Shown here: piece by piece, positions 55,024 through 63,948 of the stretch
Layout of the letters: each line of letters begins with the position of its first letter
How positions within the stretch are numbered: position 1 is the stretch's first letter
Source: Halomonas sp. GT
GTDB lineage: Bacteria; Pseudomonadota; Gammaproteobacteria; Pseudomonadales; Halomonadaceae
Length of the DNA stretch: 64,000 nt
Assembly (NCBI RefSeq): GCF_002082565.1
Contig: NZ_CP020562.1
Span: 3,534,001-3,598,000 of the forward strand
Reading direction: 5' to 3'
Program-made: the position numbers and the translations under genes
The notes under the pieces: model-generated
What the model saw: only the letters and a program-made list of their open reading frames with translations
Told to the model about the DNA's origin: nothing
Database searches by the model: none

Positions 55024-55057
55024 AAAACCCTGGTTTAATGCGTTGCCGGGGCTTTGT
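55024..55057 (+). terminator. Candidate terminator after the hypothetical gene
   Basis: AAACCCTGG (about 55025-55033) and CCGGGGCTTT (about 55046-55055) can pair with a wobble and a bulge, followed by GTTTT. Located 15-50 bp after the stop. Confidence 0.4.
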
Positions 55058-55186
55058 TTTGCCTTCAAAAACCTCATTCCATGACTGCTTCATAATAGTA
55101 GGCAATTACTGAGTTAGCATTTCCTAGTAAACTGGTCTATTCTGTTCGCCACGATGTAATTGACCGTTTCCAAAAGGAGTTTGCTC

Positions 55187-56305
55187 ATGGCGTATGAAAC
55201 GCTTTTCACCCCTCTTCAATTGGGTAGTTTATCGCTCCCTAACCGAGTCATCATGGCTCCTCTGACACGCTCGCGCACCCCAGACAGCGTGCCGGGCACC
55301 TTGCAGGAAGCCTATTACGGCCAGCGGGCAGGCGCAGGCCTGATTATTAGTGAAGCCACCAATATTTCCCCCACTGCCAAGGGTTATGTGTATACACCAG
55401 GCATCTGGACAGATGAACAAGAATCAGGCTGGAAAGGCGTAGTGGATGCGGTGCATGCCAAAGGCGGCCGTATCGCGCTGCAGCTGTGGCACGTTGGGCG
55501 CGTATCCCATGAAATGGTGCAACCAGATGGTCAACAGCCTGTTGCCCCTAGCGCGTTAAAAGGCGAAGGCGCTCAGTGCTTCGTTGAGTTTGAAGATGGC
55601 ACGGCTGGCCAGCACCCTACCAGCACACCCCGCGCACTGGAAACCGATGAGATCCCCGGCATCGTCAATGACTACCGCCAAGCGGCGGTTCGCGCCAAAC
55701 GCGCAGGCTTCGATATGGTGGAAGTTCACGCGGCTAACGCTTACCTGCTTAACCAGTTCCTGGCCACCGGTACCAACCAGCGAACTGATCAGTATGGCGG
55801 CTCGTTGGAAAACCGCGCCCGCTTCCCGTTGGAAGTGGTCGACGCGGTGGTTGAGGTATTCGGTGCAGAGCGTGTGGGCATTCGCTTGACGCCCTTTATC
55901 GAACTGTTTGGCCTAACGGATGATGAGCCTGAAGCCATGGCCTTCTATCTGGCAGATCAGCTGTCCAAACGCGGCTTGGCCTACCTGCATTTAAACGAGC
56001 CTAACTGGATCGGTGGCGACATCACCTTCCCTGATGGCTTTCGAGAGCAAATGCGCGAGCGCTTTAACGGCAGCCTGATTTACTGCGGCAACTACGACGC
56101 AGAACGCGCGGAAACGCGCATTAACCAAAAAACCGCGGATGCCGTGGCCTTTGGCCGCCCTTATATCGCCAACCCCGACTTGCCGGAACGCTTCCGAGTG
56201 AATGCCCCCCTTACCGAGCCGAACCATGAAACGTTCTACGGCGGTGATGAAAAGGGCTACACCGATTATCCGTTTATGGATAACGGCTACGATCGTATTG
56301 GCTAG
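55187..56305 (+). CDS. nemA: Old-yellow-enzyme family alkene reductase (NemA-type)
   Basis: An FMN-dependent ene-reductase that reduces activated C=C bonds or nitro/N-ethylmaleimide compounds with NAD(P)H. The 372-residue barrel has LFTPLQLGSLSLPNRVIMAP in outline, LTRSRTPDSVPG, ISEATNISPTAKGY (the Thr-type FMN site), LQLWHVGRVSH, VEVHAANAYLLNQFLATGTN (the substrate His-Asn pair), TDQYGGSLENRARF and GRPYIANPDLPERF. AAGGAG is 7 bp before ATG 55187. Single gene with a good terminator. Confidence 0.93.
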   Translation: MAYETLFTPLQLGSLSLPNRVIMAPLTRSRTPDSVPGTLQEAYYGQRAGAGLIISEATNISPTAKGYVYTPGIWTDEQESGWKGVVDAVHAKGGRIALQLWHVGRVSHEMVQPDGQQPVAPSALKGEGAQCFVEFEDGTAGQHPTSTPRALETDEIPGIVNDYRQAAVRAKRAGFDMVEVHAANAYLLNQFLATGTNQRTDQYGGSLENRARFPLEVVDAVVEVFGAERVGIRLTPFIELFGLTDDEPEAMAFYLADQLSKRGLAYLHLNEPNWIGGDITFPDGFREQMRERFNGSLIYCGNYDAERAETRINQKTADAVAFGRPYIANPDLPERFRVNAPLTEPNHETFYGGDEKGYTDYPFMDNGYDRIG

Positions 56306-56336
56306 ATTTCTTGTTAAGCCGGAACCCTTATGAACG

Positions 56337-56365
56337 AAAAGCATCACTTAGGTGGTGCTTTTTTT
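56337..56365 (+). terminator. Intrinsic terminator after nemA
   Basis: AAAAGCATCAC (56337-56347), loop TTAG, GTGGTGCTTTT (56352-56362), 11 pairs with one wobble, followed by TTT. It lies 32 bp after the nemA stop. Confidence 0.85.
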
Positions 56366-56429
56366 ATGTCTGAACGCGTCAAAACGCTGCTAGGCTATTG
56401 ATTCTATCGTTTTAACATACTGGTGAGTC

Positions 56430-56900
56430 ATGTTCGGTTCGCTAATCGCCCTGCTGGTGTCACTCCTGCTTGTTGGCCTTACTGCCACCACGGGAGCACG
56501 TTTCCGCCCTGATGGCTGGTATCGCGAGCTGCGCAAACCCAGCTGGACACCACCTGATATCGCCTTCCCGATCGCCTGGGGCATCCTTTATTTATTGATG
56601 GCCATTGCGGCGTGGCGCATTTATATGGCCGATGACTCTCCGTTTCGCACCGCTGGTCTGGTCGTATATGGCCTGCAATTACTGGCCAATGCGGCGTGGT
56701 CATGGCTGTTCTTTGGGCGAAAGCAGATCACCGCAGCGCTGGCAGATATCGTGCTCCTGTTGGGGTTCATTACACTAGCCATAGTGCTATTTGCTAATGT
56801 GAGCCTGTTGGCTGCTTGGTTGATGGTGCCTTACTGGCTTTGGGTGGCGCTTGCGTTAACGCTGAATGCCGCTATTTTACGATTAAATAATAGGGCCTAA
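56430..56900 (+). CDS. TspO/MBR-family tryptophan-rich membrane protein
   Basis: A 156-residue protein with five membrane helices and the TspO signature: WYRELRKPSWTPPDIAFPIAW (in outline, KPSWTPP), WGILYLLMAIAAW, ANAAWSWLFFGRKQI and MVPYWLWVALA. TspO proteins bind porphyrins and respond to light or stress. It may cooperate with an outer-membrane or tetrapyrrole path; the photolyase and the CbiX-like gene are several kb away. ATG 56430 is the first good start; nemA's terminator separates it. Confidence 0.9.
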   Translation: MFGSLIALLVSLLLVGLTATTGARFRPDGWYRELRKPSWTPPDIAFPIAWGILYLLMAIAAWRIYMADDSPFRTAGLVVYGLQLLANAAWSWLFFGRKQITAALADIVLLLGFITLAIVLFANVSLLAAWLMVPYWLWVALALTLNAAILRLNNRA

Positions 56901-56925
56901 GCGCCGACAGATAGGACTCAATGAG

Positions 56926-57519
56926 ATGGATATCACTTCACTTCCGTTCTTGCTCGCTATTGCATCATTAGTGCTTGGGGTCGTGGCTGCGGCTATTTTC
57001 GTTTATGTGGTGATGCCCAAACAACGCCGCGCCAAAGCAAAGGCTGCCACGCCGCCGCCAACACCGAAAGCAGAGCCAAAGCCTCTTTCGGCTGAACCAG
57101 CAGACCCAGTGCCTGCAAAGCGCTCCGAGAAAGTAAAACAACACTCTCTATTTGTCATTTTTTCTCACCCCGATGCGACGACAGACGAACGCCTGGCCGA
57201 ATGGCTACGGGGAAAAGAAGCCAGTTATGATGCAATCAAAAAGGTTTTCTTCATCAAAGGCAAACAACCCTCGAACCCGATCACGATCGCCAACGCCTTT
57301 CCACCTGGAGAAATGCCCGATCTACTGAAAGGGGAAACCCACGAACCCATTCGTGGGATTAGCTTGCTGGTTAAGCCGCCACTACATAAACGTCGCAATC
57401 AGCAGATGTACGTTTATGTAGAACTCGCTAAAGAGTTAAACGATGCCTTTAGCGGCAACTTACTCGATGCCGAGCAGCAGCCCGCCTCAGAGTCGACTTA
57501 CGCACACATTATTGGTTGA
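56926..57519 (+). CDS. ZipA-like single-pass membrane protein
   Basis: A 197-residue protein with the ZipA plan: one N-terminal membrane helix (residues 7-31, FLLAIASLVLGVVAAAIFVY), a Lys/Pro/Ala-rich linker (about 32-72) and a C-terminal domain (about 74-190). That domain has IANAFPPGEMPDLLKG, PIRGISLLVKPPLHKRR and VYVELAKELNDAFSGNLLDA, in the same order as the FtsZ-binding domain of ZipA (strand, PGxS/GIS, helix, GG.LLD). No division or ligA genes are adjacent. Whether it binds FtsZ is unknown. It sits 25 bp after tspO and may share its transcript. Confidence 0.65.
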   Translation: MDITSLPFLLAIASLVLGVVAAAIFVYVVMPKQRRAKAKAATPPPTPKAEPKPLSAEPADPVPAKRSEKVKQHSLFVIFSHPDATTDERLAEWLRGKEASYDAIKKVFFIKGKQPSNPITIANAFPPGEMPDLLKGETHEPIRGISLLVKPPLHKRRNQQMYVYVELAKELNDAFSGNLLDAEQQPASESTYAHIIG

Positions 57520-57531
57520 CCTGGTTAGCTA

Positions 57532-59121
57532 TCAAACAACGCCTTGGCTACGTAGGTAGTCGTCGTAGCTACCGCTAAAGTCGACAAGACCTTCGGGCTG
57601 CATGTCGATAATGCGCGTGGCCAGCGACGAAACAAACTCGCGGTCGTGGCTGACAAATATCAGCGTACCTGGATAGTTCTCCAGCGCTAAGTTCAGCGCC
57701 TCAATTGATTCCATATCCAGGTGGTTGGTCGGCTCATCCATTAGCAGCACGTTAGGATTAGTGAGCGTTAGCTTGCCAAACAGCATACGCCCTTGCTCAC
57801 CACCTGAAATCACTCTGACAGATTTATTAATGTCGTCGCTGGAAAACAGCATCCGTCCCAATGCACCGCGCACCACCTGCTCGCCGCCTTTGGTCCATTG
57901 GCTCATCCACTCAAAGAGCGTGGCATCGACAGGAAAGTCGTCGGTGTGGTCTTGGCCAAACATGCCAACTTCAGCGGCGTCGGTCCACTTCACTTCACCG
58001 GCATCGGGGTGCAAATCACCCGCCAGGGTTTTGAGCAGGGTGGTTTTACCAATGCCGTTGGGACCAATAATAGCAATGCGCTCACCCGCTTCTACGGTCA
58101 TCGAGAAACGCTCGAAGAGCGGCTTCTCATCGTCGTAGCCTTTGGTAATTGCATCTACATTTACGGCATTGCGGTGAATCTTTTTATTCTGCTCAAAGCG
58201 GATAAACGGACTAACCCGACTCGAAGGCTTGATATCTTCCAGCTTGATTTTGTCGATCTGGCGCGCCCGTGAAGTGGCCTGTTTGGCTTTGGAGGCGTTG
58301 GCCGAGAAGCGGCTAACAAACTGCTGAAGCTCGGCAATTTGGGCTTTTTTCTTGGCGTTATCCGAGTGCTGGCGCTCACGGGCAGCAGTGGCGGCTGTCA
58401 TGTAGTCGTCGTAGTTCCCGGGGAACAGGGTAATTTCCCCGTAATCCAGATCCGCCATGTGCGTGCACACGCTGTTCAGGAAGTGGCGGTCGTGGGAGAT
58501 GATAATCATGGTACTGCTGCGCGCTTTGAGAATATCTTCCAGCCAGCGGATAGTATTGATATCCAGGTGGTTAGTCGGCTCATCGAGCAGCAGCACATCC
58601 GGGTCGGAAAACAGTGCCTGGGCCAGCAGCACACGCAGTTTCCAGCCGGGAGCAACTTCACTCATCGGGCCGGTGTGCTGTTCAATGGGAATACCTAGCC
58701 CCAACAGTAACTCCCCGGCGCGAGACTCAGCGGTATAGCCGTCAAGCTCAGCAAAGCGTACTTCCAAGTCGGCCACCGCCATGCCATCCGCTTCACTCAT
58801 TTCTGCCAGGGAGTAGATCCGTTCGCGCTCGGCGGCCACTTTCCAAAGTTCAGCGTTCCCCATGATGACGGTGTCAATAACCCGCTCGTTCTCATAGGCA
58901 AACTGATCCTGTCGCAGCTTACCCAGCCGTGTGCTGCTATCCAGCATGACCTGCCCGGAAGAAGGCTCGAGCTCGCCACCCAAAATCTTCATAAAGGTGG
59001 ACTTACCGCAACCATTGGCGCCAATCAAACCGTAGCGATTGCCGTTATTAAATTTGACGGAAACATTTTCAAACAGGGGCTTGGCCCCAAACTGCATGGT
59101 GATATTGGCGGTTGCGATCAA
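57532..59121 (-). CDS. ybiT: ABC-F family ATPase YbiT
   Basis: A 529-residue ribosome-associated ABC-F protein with no membrane part. The first ABC has [18 protein letters not shown], the YbiT-type signature [19 protein letters not shown] (not LSGGQ) and [12 protein letters not shown] charged linker (about 235-300; [20 protein letters not shown]) follows. The second ABC has [36 protein letters not shown] and [11 protein letters not shown]. Length equals E. coli YbiT. The start is TTG 59121 ([12 protein letters not shown]), because the next ATG would cut into the first domain. Single gene. Confidence 0.93.
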   Translation of the reverse strand: MIATANITMQFGAKPLFENVSVKFNNGNRYGLIGANGCGKSTFMKILGGELEPSSGQVMLDSSTRLGKLRQDQFAYENERVIDTVIMGNAELWKVAAERERIYSLAEMSEADGMAVADLEVRFAELDGYTAESRAGELLLGLGIPIEQHTGPMSEVAPGWKLRVLLAQALFSDPDVLLLDEPTNHLDINTIRWLEDILKARSSTMIIISHDRHFLNSVCTHMADLDYGEITLFPGNYDDYMTAATAARERQHSDNAKKKAQIAELQQFVSRFSANASKAKQATSRARQIDKIKLEDIKPSSRVSPFIRFEQNKKIHRNAVNVDAITKGYDDEKPLFERFSMTVEAGERIAIIGPNGIGKTTLLKTLAGDLHPDAGEVKWTDAAEVGMFGQDHTDDFPVDATLFEWMSQWTKGGEQVVRGALGRMLFSSDDINKSVRVISGGEQGRMLFGKLTLTNPNVLLMDEPTNHLDMESIEALNLALENYPGTLIFVSHDREFVSSLATRIIDMQPEGLVDFSGSYDDYLRSQGVV

Positions 59122-59204
59122 GATGTGAGCCCTGGTTAACAGTGTAATTACGCGTTCAAAAGCTCGCGATTCTACGCGCCTTTGAGCAGCGTTACACCTC
59201 CCAC

Positions 59205-60071
59205 CTAGTGCGCGTTGTCTAGCGTCGCCGGAAGCTCGAGTAGAAAACGTTCACCATCAAGCGCTTGGCGCAGCCGTGCATGCAGTATCTCGACGATGCC
59301 AGGGTGTTCGCCAACCAGCGCGGTGGTTGTCACACTCAAACCTGGGTGGCGCTGTTCAGCGGCGGCACAAATCTCGGCGATATCGCCACCTTCCCCCGCA
59401 TGACGCCCAGGCGAGAGAAACAGCATCGCTAAGATGACCGGGCCTGCTTGGAACTCCTGCGTATCCAGCAAATGTTCTAAAAGCGGCTCGTTAAAGCGAT
59501 ATTCGTCACCTTCACGGCGTTCCATGGAAGCCGCCGCTACGCAGCTAACCTCATCTGCCAGTAGCACGCTTAACTGCCCCGCTAAGCGGTTGCGCACGGC
59601 TGTCACTTCAGGAATCGGGCTACCGTGATCTACCAGCGCCACATGCGGCGTCGTTCCCGCCTGGTACTTGTCGCGCACGTTGTCGGCCAGCAACTTGGCT
59701 AAACGCAGGTCGTTATTACCCTGCTCATCTACTAGTGGCTGGGCGACACGCACGGTCACCTGGGGAAACCGCGCCTGCAGTGCTGCCATGCGCTCTGGCA
59801 AGTAGCCTGTCAGTGCTTTGCTTGGCCCAAAGAAGAACGGCAACACAATGATCTCTTTCGCCCCACTTTCGGCACTGCGTTCAGCAGCCGGCCCTAGAGT
59901 AATCGCAGGGATGCCGTCGACCTCGTCGGGAGGGATTTTATTGGAGTGCAGCAAGGAAGCCGCCTGAACGGTTTCTCCTAACCGCTGGCTGAGCGCAAAC
60001 GCTACGCGGCGCAGGTTATGGGTTGCCTGAGGCCGTAATGAGCCGTTATCGACGAGAAAAATAGCACGCAT
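59205..60071 (-). CDS. CbiX/SirB-like sirohydrochlorin chelatase family protein, tandem domains
   Basis: A 288-residue protein with two class II chelatase-like halves. The N-terminal half (1-135) has [11 protein letters not shown] where active copies have a His (HGS), and [20 protein letters not shown] without the second His. The C-terminal half (136-285) keeps both: [12 protein letters not shown] and [18 protein letters not shown]. So only the second half looks able to bind metal. Substrate could be sirohydrochlorin or another tetrapyrrole. AGGA lies before ATG 60071. It is followed downstream by ybiT; no cobalamin genes are near. Confidence 0.8.
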   Translation of the reverse strand: MRAIFLVDNGSLRPQATHNLRRVAFALSQRLGETVQAASLLHSNKIPPDEVDGIPAITLGPAAERSAESGAKEIIVLPFFFGPSKALTGYLPERMAALQARFPQVTVRVAQPLVDEQGNNDLRLAKLLADNVRDKYQAGTTPHVALVDHGSPIPEVTAVRNRLAGQLSVLLADEVSCVAAASMERREGDEYRFNEPLLEHLLDTQEFQAGPVILAMLFLSPGRHAGEGGDIAEICAAAEQRHPGLSVTTTALVGEHPGIVEILHARLRQALDGERFLLELPATLDNAH

Positions 60072-60101
60072 CGTTTCCTATCCTTTTTCTGAATGAGGGC
60101 G

Positions 60102-61010
60102 TTACATCATCAGCACATCCGCAGCGGCCCGGTGCAGCTGGGCATGCCGTGTAGCGAGAGCGATAATATCGCGGTCGTAGCCGCCGCCAATCACCGCCGC
60201 CACGGGAATTTCAGCATCGCGACAGCAGCTAAGCACATAATGGTCGCGGGCATACAAACCTTCGCTGCTAAGCGCTAAATAACCCAGCCGATCATCTTGA
60301 TGAACATCAACGCCCGCGTCATACAGCACTATGTCTGGCTGATAAGCTGCCAAAAGCCCAGGCAACCGGGAGGCAAGCTCGGCCAAATAAGCGTCATCAC
60401 TCATACCATTAGGCAGCGCAATATCTAGGTCGCTTATGGCTTTGCGCGCTGGAAAATTACGCGCGGCGTGCATGGAAAAAGTAAATACCCCAGGCACTCC
60501 GGCAAACAACCGGGCAGTGCCATCGCCTTGGTGAACATCGCAGTCAACGATAAGAACTCGCTCAGCCCAGCCGCAAGCAAGGGCGTGGGCCGCAGCAACC
60601 GCTAGGTCATTAATTAAGCAATAACCGCTTGCAGCATCGGCATGAGCGTGATGAGTACCTCCAGCGGAATTACAGGCAAGTCCGCTGGTCAGCGCTGCCT
60701 CGAGGGTTAATAGCGTGCCTCCTGTTTCTAAGCGAACTCGATCAACTAACTCAGGCGACCATGTAAAACCGCTACGCCGTTGAGCGGCGCGCTCTAAACT
60801 GCCCTGCAAAAATGCATTAAGGTACTCTCGAGTATGCACTCTAGAAAGGGTATTGATAGGCGCAGGCTCAGGCGTTAGCCATTCAACGGGGCACGCTAGC
60901 GACTGCTCACCAAGTAGCTGCCTGAGCACCCGAAATTTTTCCATAGGAAAGGGGTGGTTGGCTGGTAAATCAATCGTATAACCAGGATGATGCACGATCT
61001 TTAACGCCAT
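60102..61010 (-). CDS. Histone-deacetylase/AcuC-like amidohydrolase
   Basis: A 302-residue zinc hydrolase of the HDAC superfamily. It has GGTHHAHADAASGYCLINDL (His-His, charge relay), LIVDCDVHQGDGTARLF (zinc Asp and His) and LYDAGVDVHQDDRLG (second zinc Asp), with GGGYDRD. Bacterial relatives act on acetylated small molecules, polyamines or proteins. N-terminus VHHPGYTIDLPANHPFPMEKF is typical. It lies 30 bp upstream of the CbiX-like gene on the same strand. The nearby polyamine genes make acetylpolyamines a possible substrate, but the distance is large and this is only a guess. Confidence 0.88.
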   Translation of the reverse strand: MALKIVHHPGYTIDLPANHPFPMEKFRVLRQLLGEQSLACPVEWLTPEPAPINTLSRVHTREYLNAFLQGSLERAAQRRSGFTWSPELVDRVRLETGGTLLTLEAALTSGLACNSAGGTHHAHADAASGYCLINDLAVAAAHALACGWAERVLIVDCDVHQGDGTARLFAGVPGVFTFSMHAARNFPARKAISDLDIALPNGMSDDAYLAELASRLPGLLAAYQPDIVLYDAGVDVHQDDRLGYLALSSEGLYARDHYVLSCCRDAEIPVAAVIGGGYDRDIIALATRHAQLHRAAADVLMM

Positions 61011-61061
61011 TGGTGCGTTGCCACGTTGTTAATTAACCTTGGTAATTGACATAGATGCCTT

Positions 61062-61649
61062 ATGTTGCTTGATACCACCACTCTGAACCAGCAAAGAAAC
61101 TTCTTCGATGGCCATACCGATATCTGGCTTTTTGGTTATGGCTCACTGATATGGAAAGCCGACTTTGCCTACCTAGAGCGTCAGCCCGCCTACATTACCG
61201 GCTGGGCGCGGCGTTTTTGGCAAGGCTCTCACGATCATCGTGGCACGCCTGACGCACCGGGTCGCGTCGCGACGCTGATTCGCGCCCAGGGGGAAGTGTG
61301 TCACGGCATGGCGTACCGCATTACACCCGACGTCCTGGCACCGCTGGATATACGTGAAAAGAACGGCTACCTGCGTGAAAAAGTCTCGCTCACTTTTCGA
61401 GGGCAACATGGCAATGCCCAGACAGCAAAGGCAGCAACGGAAGGGCTAATTTACTTAGCTACCGAAGATAATCCAGCCTTTCTGGGCGAGGCACCATTGG
61501 ATGATATTGCCCACCAAATTGCTCATTCCCACGGTCCTAGCGGCTCGAATAAAGCTTATTTATTGAACTTAGCCCGGGCGTTACGCGAATTAGGCACAGA
61601 CGATGCGCACGTTTTCGCCATTGAGAAGCAGCTACTTCGCTACCAATAG
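61062..61649 (+). CDS. Gamma-glutamylcyclotransferase, ChaC-type
   Basis: A 195-residue enzyme that releases 5-oxoproline from glutathione (or other gamma-glutamyl compounds). It has the ChaC glycine loop LFGYGSLIWKADF, YITGWARRFWQGSHDHRGTP in order, PGRVATLI, and the catalytic Glu in REKNGYLREKVSL. Length is somewhat shorter than E. coli ChaC (231). It overlaps the convergent HPP gene by 10 bp and is divergent from the HDAC-like gene. A gamma-glutamyl-polyamine role is not supported by position. Confidence 0.88.
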   Translation: MLLDTTTLNQQRNFFDGHTDIWLFGYGSLIWKADFAYLERQPAYITGWARRFWQGSHDHRGTPDAPGRVATLIRAQGEVCHGMAYRITPDVLAPLDIREKNGYLREKVSLTFRGQHGNAQTAKAATEGLIYLATEDNPAFLGEAPLDDIAHQIAHSHGPSGSNKAYLLNLARALRELGTDDAHVFAIEKQLLRYQ

Positions 61650-62167
61650 CGCGGGTATCGACGGTGGCGCGCTAAATTATTCACCAAAATGGCCACTACC
61701 AGCATGACCACGCACCCAGCACCAATAGGGATCAGCGGATACCACCAGCCCAGCTTGTGGACACTCGCCCCGCCCGCTACCGCAATCAGCGCAGCGGCAG
61801 CCCCAGGTGGATGTACGGTGTGTGTTAATTGCATCACCAGGATGGAGAGCGACACCGCTAGCGCCATCGAGATAGGCGTCGCACCCAATAGTTGGTAGCA
61901 ACCTACTCCCACCAGCGCCGACAAAACACTGCCAAACAGTACATGGCTTGGCTGGGCAAACGGGCTTTCAGGTGCTGCATAAATCAACACCGACGTTGCC
62001 CCAAACGAGCCCACGATTAATAACTGCTGCGAGAGCCAAGCGGCGCTTAGCCAGCATATGACGGCCATACCAGTAAATGCGCCCAGCCATGACCAGCAGG
62101 CATCTTTCCAGCCGACGGGGCGGCGCGCCGTTGGCTCTCCTCGCATCTTGCCAAGATAAGCTTTCAT
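61640..62167 (-). CDS. HPP-family integral membrane protein
   Basis: A 175-residue protein with four membrane segments and the family motif THTVHPPGAAAALIAVAGG (His-Pro-Pro). GSFGATSVLIYAAPESPFAQP is also typical. Some relatives are nitrite transporters in cyanobacteria and chloroplasts; substrate here unknown. ATG 62167 (MKAYLGKMRGE) has AGAGAG upstream; the frame continues upstream but has no sensible start. It overlaps the end of the ChaC-like gene. Confidence 0.87.
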   Translation of the reverse strand: MKAYLGKMRGEPTARRPVGWKDACWSWLGAFTGMAVICWLSAAWLSQQLLIVGSFGATSVLIYAAPESPFAQPSHVLFGSVLSALVGVGCYQLLGATPISMALAVSLSILVMQLTHTVHPPGAAAALIAVAGGASVHKLGWWYPLIPIGAGCVVMLVVAILVNNLARHRRYPRYW

Positions 62168-62250
62168 TGCACTCTCTCTGCACAAAAAGAGTGCAGATGA
62201 TGGCAAAATGCACCAGATAAGCAAATGACAATCCGTCATACGCTGATGAA

Positions 62251-62323
62251 GCACTTTCAAGAACGCGTTAAAAAACGTCCCTAAACGCACTTTCAAATAC
62301 ATTCTCAAACACACTTCCAGGAT
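62251..62323. repeat. Degenerate short repeats before the EamA gene
   Basis: GCACTTTCAA occurs at 62251-62260 and 62287-62296 (36 bp apart). Three degenerate 12-bp units follow: CACTTTCAAATA, CATTCTCAAACA, CACTTCCAGGAT (62288, 62300, 62312). They fill the divergent gap and touch the start codon at 62322. Confidence 0.5.
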
Positions 62324-63251
62324 GATTAAGCAGCTAATGTCTAACGCCAGCAGTACCCCGTTAAACGTCACCCCCTCTAGTTTATTGCTTGCCGTGGTGG
62401 CAGCTATCGGCATGGCAACCATCGGCGTTATTTCGCGCATTACCGGGCTAAATGCCGAAAGCATTACGTTTTATCGTTTAGGCCTTGGGGCGGCGTTTCT
62501 GCTGGCGTATTTAGTGCTGACAAAACGCCACGCCGCACTCAACGCACTGCCTGGACGGCAGGTAGTCATTAGCGGCGTACTTCTGGCGTCATTTATCCTC
62601 TTTTACGTTCAGGCCATGAACTACACCCAGATGGCCAACGCTATTTTGATGATCTACCTAGCACCAATTATCGCCGCCGTGGCAGCTCACTCCCTCTATA
62701 GTGAACGCCTTACCACTGAACAAATTGGATTGATTGGCTTGGCGCTATTTGGGTTCGCGATGATGCAAGAGTTTCGTTTGAACCTTGATGATCACCAAGA
62801 CATTATTGGGATGGGCTATGCCTTAGCCGCCATGTTTGCCTATAGCGGCTTTATGCTCACTAACCGTCGTTTGCCAAGTCATTTAGACGACAGGGTCTGC
62901 GCGTTTTGGCAGTTGCTAGTAGGTGCGCTGGTCATATTACCGTTTGCTCTTTGGCAGCCAGAAGGATTAACCGCCGCATCCTGGCAGTGGCCTTGGCTAT
63001 TATTGGCTGGCTTAGTCCCTGGCTTTTTAGCATTGCTGTGTGCCGTGATGGCGATTAACCGACTGCCCACCGCCCTGTATGGAACCCTGGCTTACTGCGA
63101 GCCGGTGGCAGTGGTGATCTTTGGTTGGAGCCTATTTGGTGAAGCGTTGTCACCTCTGCAGCTAAGCGGATGCGCACTGATTGTTGTCTGCGGCATCATG
63201 CAAGCTTCGACGGGCGGGCGCCAACCTACATCATTAGCCACGACAGGATAA
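62322..63251 (+). CDS. EamA/DMT-superfamily transporter
   Basis: A 309-residue inner-membrane transporter with ten hydrophobic segments in two EamA repeats. Segments include AIGMATIGVISRITGLN, SITFYRLGLGAAFL, QAMNYTQMANAILMIYLAPI and the second-half LPTALYGTLAYCEPVAVVIFGWSLFGE in outline. Such exporters handle amino acids or other metabolites; substrate unknown. ATG 62322 is used; ATG 62337 is a possible alternative. The end overlaps the convergent small membrane gene by 26 bp. Confidence 0.86.
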   Translation: MIKQLMSNASSTPLNVTPSSLLLAVVAAIGMATIGVISRITGLNAESITFYRLGLGAAFLLAYLVLTKRHAALNALPGRQVVISGVLLASFILFYVQAMNYTQMANAILMIYLAPIIAAVAAHSLYSERLTTEQIGLIGLALFGFAMMQEFRLNLDDHQDIIGMGYALAAMFAYSGFMLTNRRLPSHLDDRVCAFWQLLVGALVILPFALWQPEGLTAASWQWPWLLLAGLVPGFLALLCAVMAINRLPTALYGTLAYCEPVAVVIFGWSLFGEALSPLQLSGCALIVVCGIMQASTGGRQPTSLATTG

Positions 63252-63519
63252 ACAGCGCCAGCACAATACGCACGATGGCTCCTAGCAGGGAGCCTCGCAG
63301 CAGCGCCCGAAAGCCCCGCCATAACAGCCACAAGCCAATTACCAGCACCAGAAGGCTAAAGAACGACGCATTGATACCCAGGGAGCGAGTAAGGCCATCA
63401 ATAAAGTCATCGAACGCGCCGAAAAAATTGGTGAAAAAGCCCAATAAAAACTCCACCACCACGCGAATAGCATCGCCAATGGCTTCGCCAATACCATCAA
63501 AAAATCCGTTTGCCTGCAT
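63226..63519 (-). CDS. Small hypothetical membrane protein
   Basis: A 97-residue protein with two or three hydrophobic stretches: an amphipathic FLLGFFTNFFGAFDDFIDGL, then FFSLLVLVIGLWLLWRGF and LLGAIVRIVLALFILSWLMM. No family recognised. It has no nearby partner on the same strand and overlaps the end of the EamA gene convergently. Its hydrophobic pattern supports a real gene, but there is no conserved motif. Confidence 0.55.
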   Translation of the reverse strand: MQANGFFDGIGEAIGDAIRVVVEFLLGFFTNFFGAFDDFIDGLTRSLGINASFFSLLVLVIGLWLLWRGFRALLRGSLLGAIVRIVLALFILSWLMM

Positions 63520-63675
63520 GCGTCTCGTCCATCGCTAAAAGGTTTTCGATATTGTCAGTTAAAACTACACCATTGCAAAGCATGCCGATAAAGCAGCGTG
63601 CTCTTCCCTTTTACGCCCCTTAAGACGTTTACCCTATTTCACTTTTTCGACTGACGCGTTAAAACATTGTCAAAG

Positions 63676-63758
63676 CAATAGCGGGAGAGACTGGTGCTAG
63701 CCACCAGCGCCGAAGGAGCAACGACCCCGGAAACTCTCAGGCCACCGGACCGCTATTG
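63676..63758 (+). ncRNA. Glycine riboswitch, aptamer 1
   Basis: P1 is CAATAGCGG (63676-63684) with CCGCTATTG (63750-63758). Inside are GGGAGAGACTGG, AGCGCCGAAGGAGCAA and CCCCGGAAACTCTCAGGC, the gcvT-motif hallmarks (GGAGAG, CCGAAGGAGCAA, CTCTCAGG). It is followed after 34 nt by a second copy. Confidence 0.93.
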
Positions 63759-63792
63759 TTATGGTATTTACTAGAACAGTAATTACTAACAC

Positions 63793-63888
63793 TTTCCGAA
63801 GAGCGGTTGATGACTGCGTCACTCAGCCCACCGAAGGAGCAAGCGCCTCAATGGATGCGTGAATCTCTCAGGTTCCATGACGGAAGGG
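63793..63888 (+). ncRNA. Glycine riboswitch, aptamer 2
   Basis: P1 is TTTCCG (63793-63798) with CGGAAG (63881-63886). It has AGAGCGGTTGATGACTG, CACCGAAGGAGCAAGCGCC and GAATCTCTCAGGTTCC. Together with aptamer 1 it forms the tandem arrangement. It ends about 60 nt before the oxidoreductase start, which it should switch on when glycine is high. Confidence 0.92.
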
Positions 63889-63948
63889 GTACGCCTAGCC
63901 AATGTTGCTAGGGGTATCGCTTGACGCTCATACAATCTGGAGAGACAC

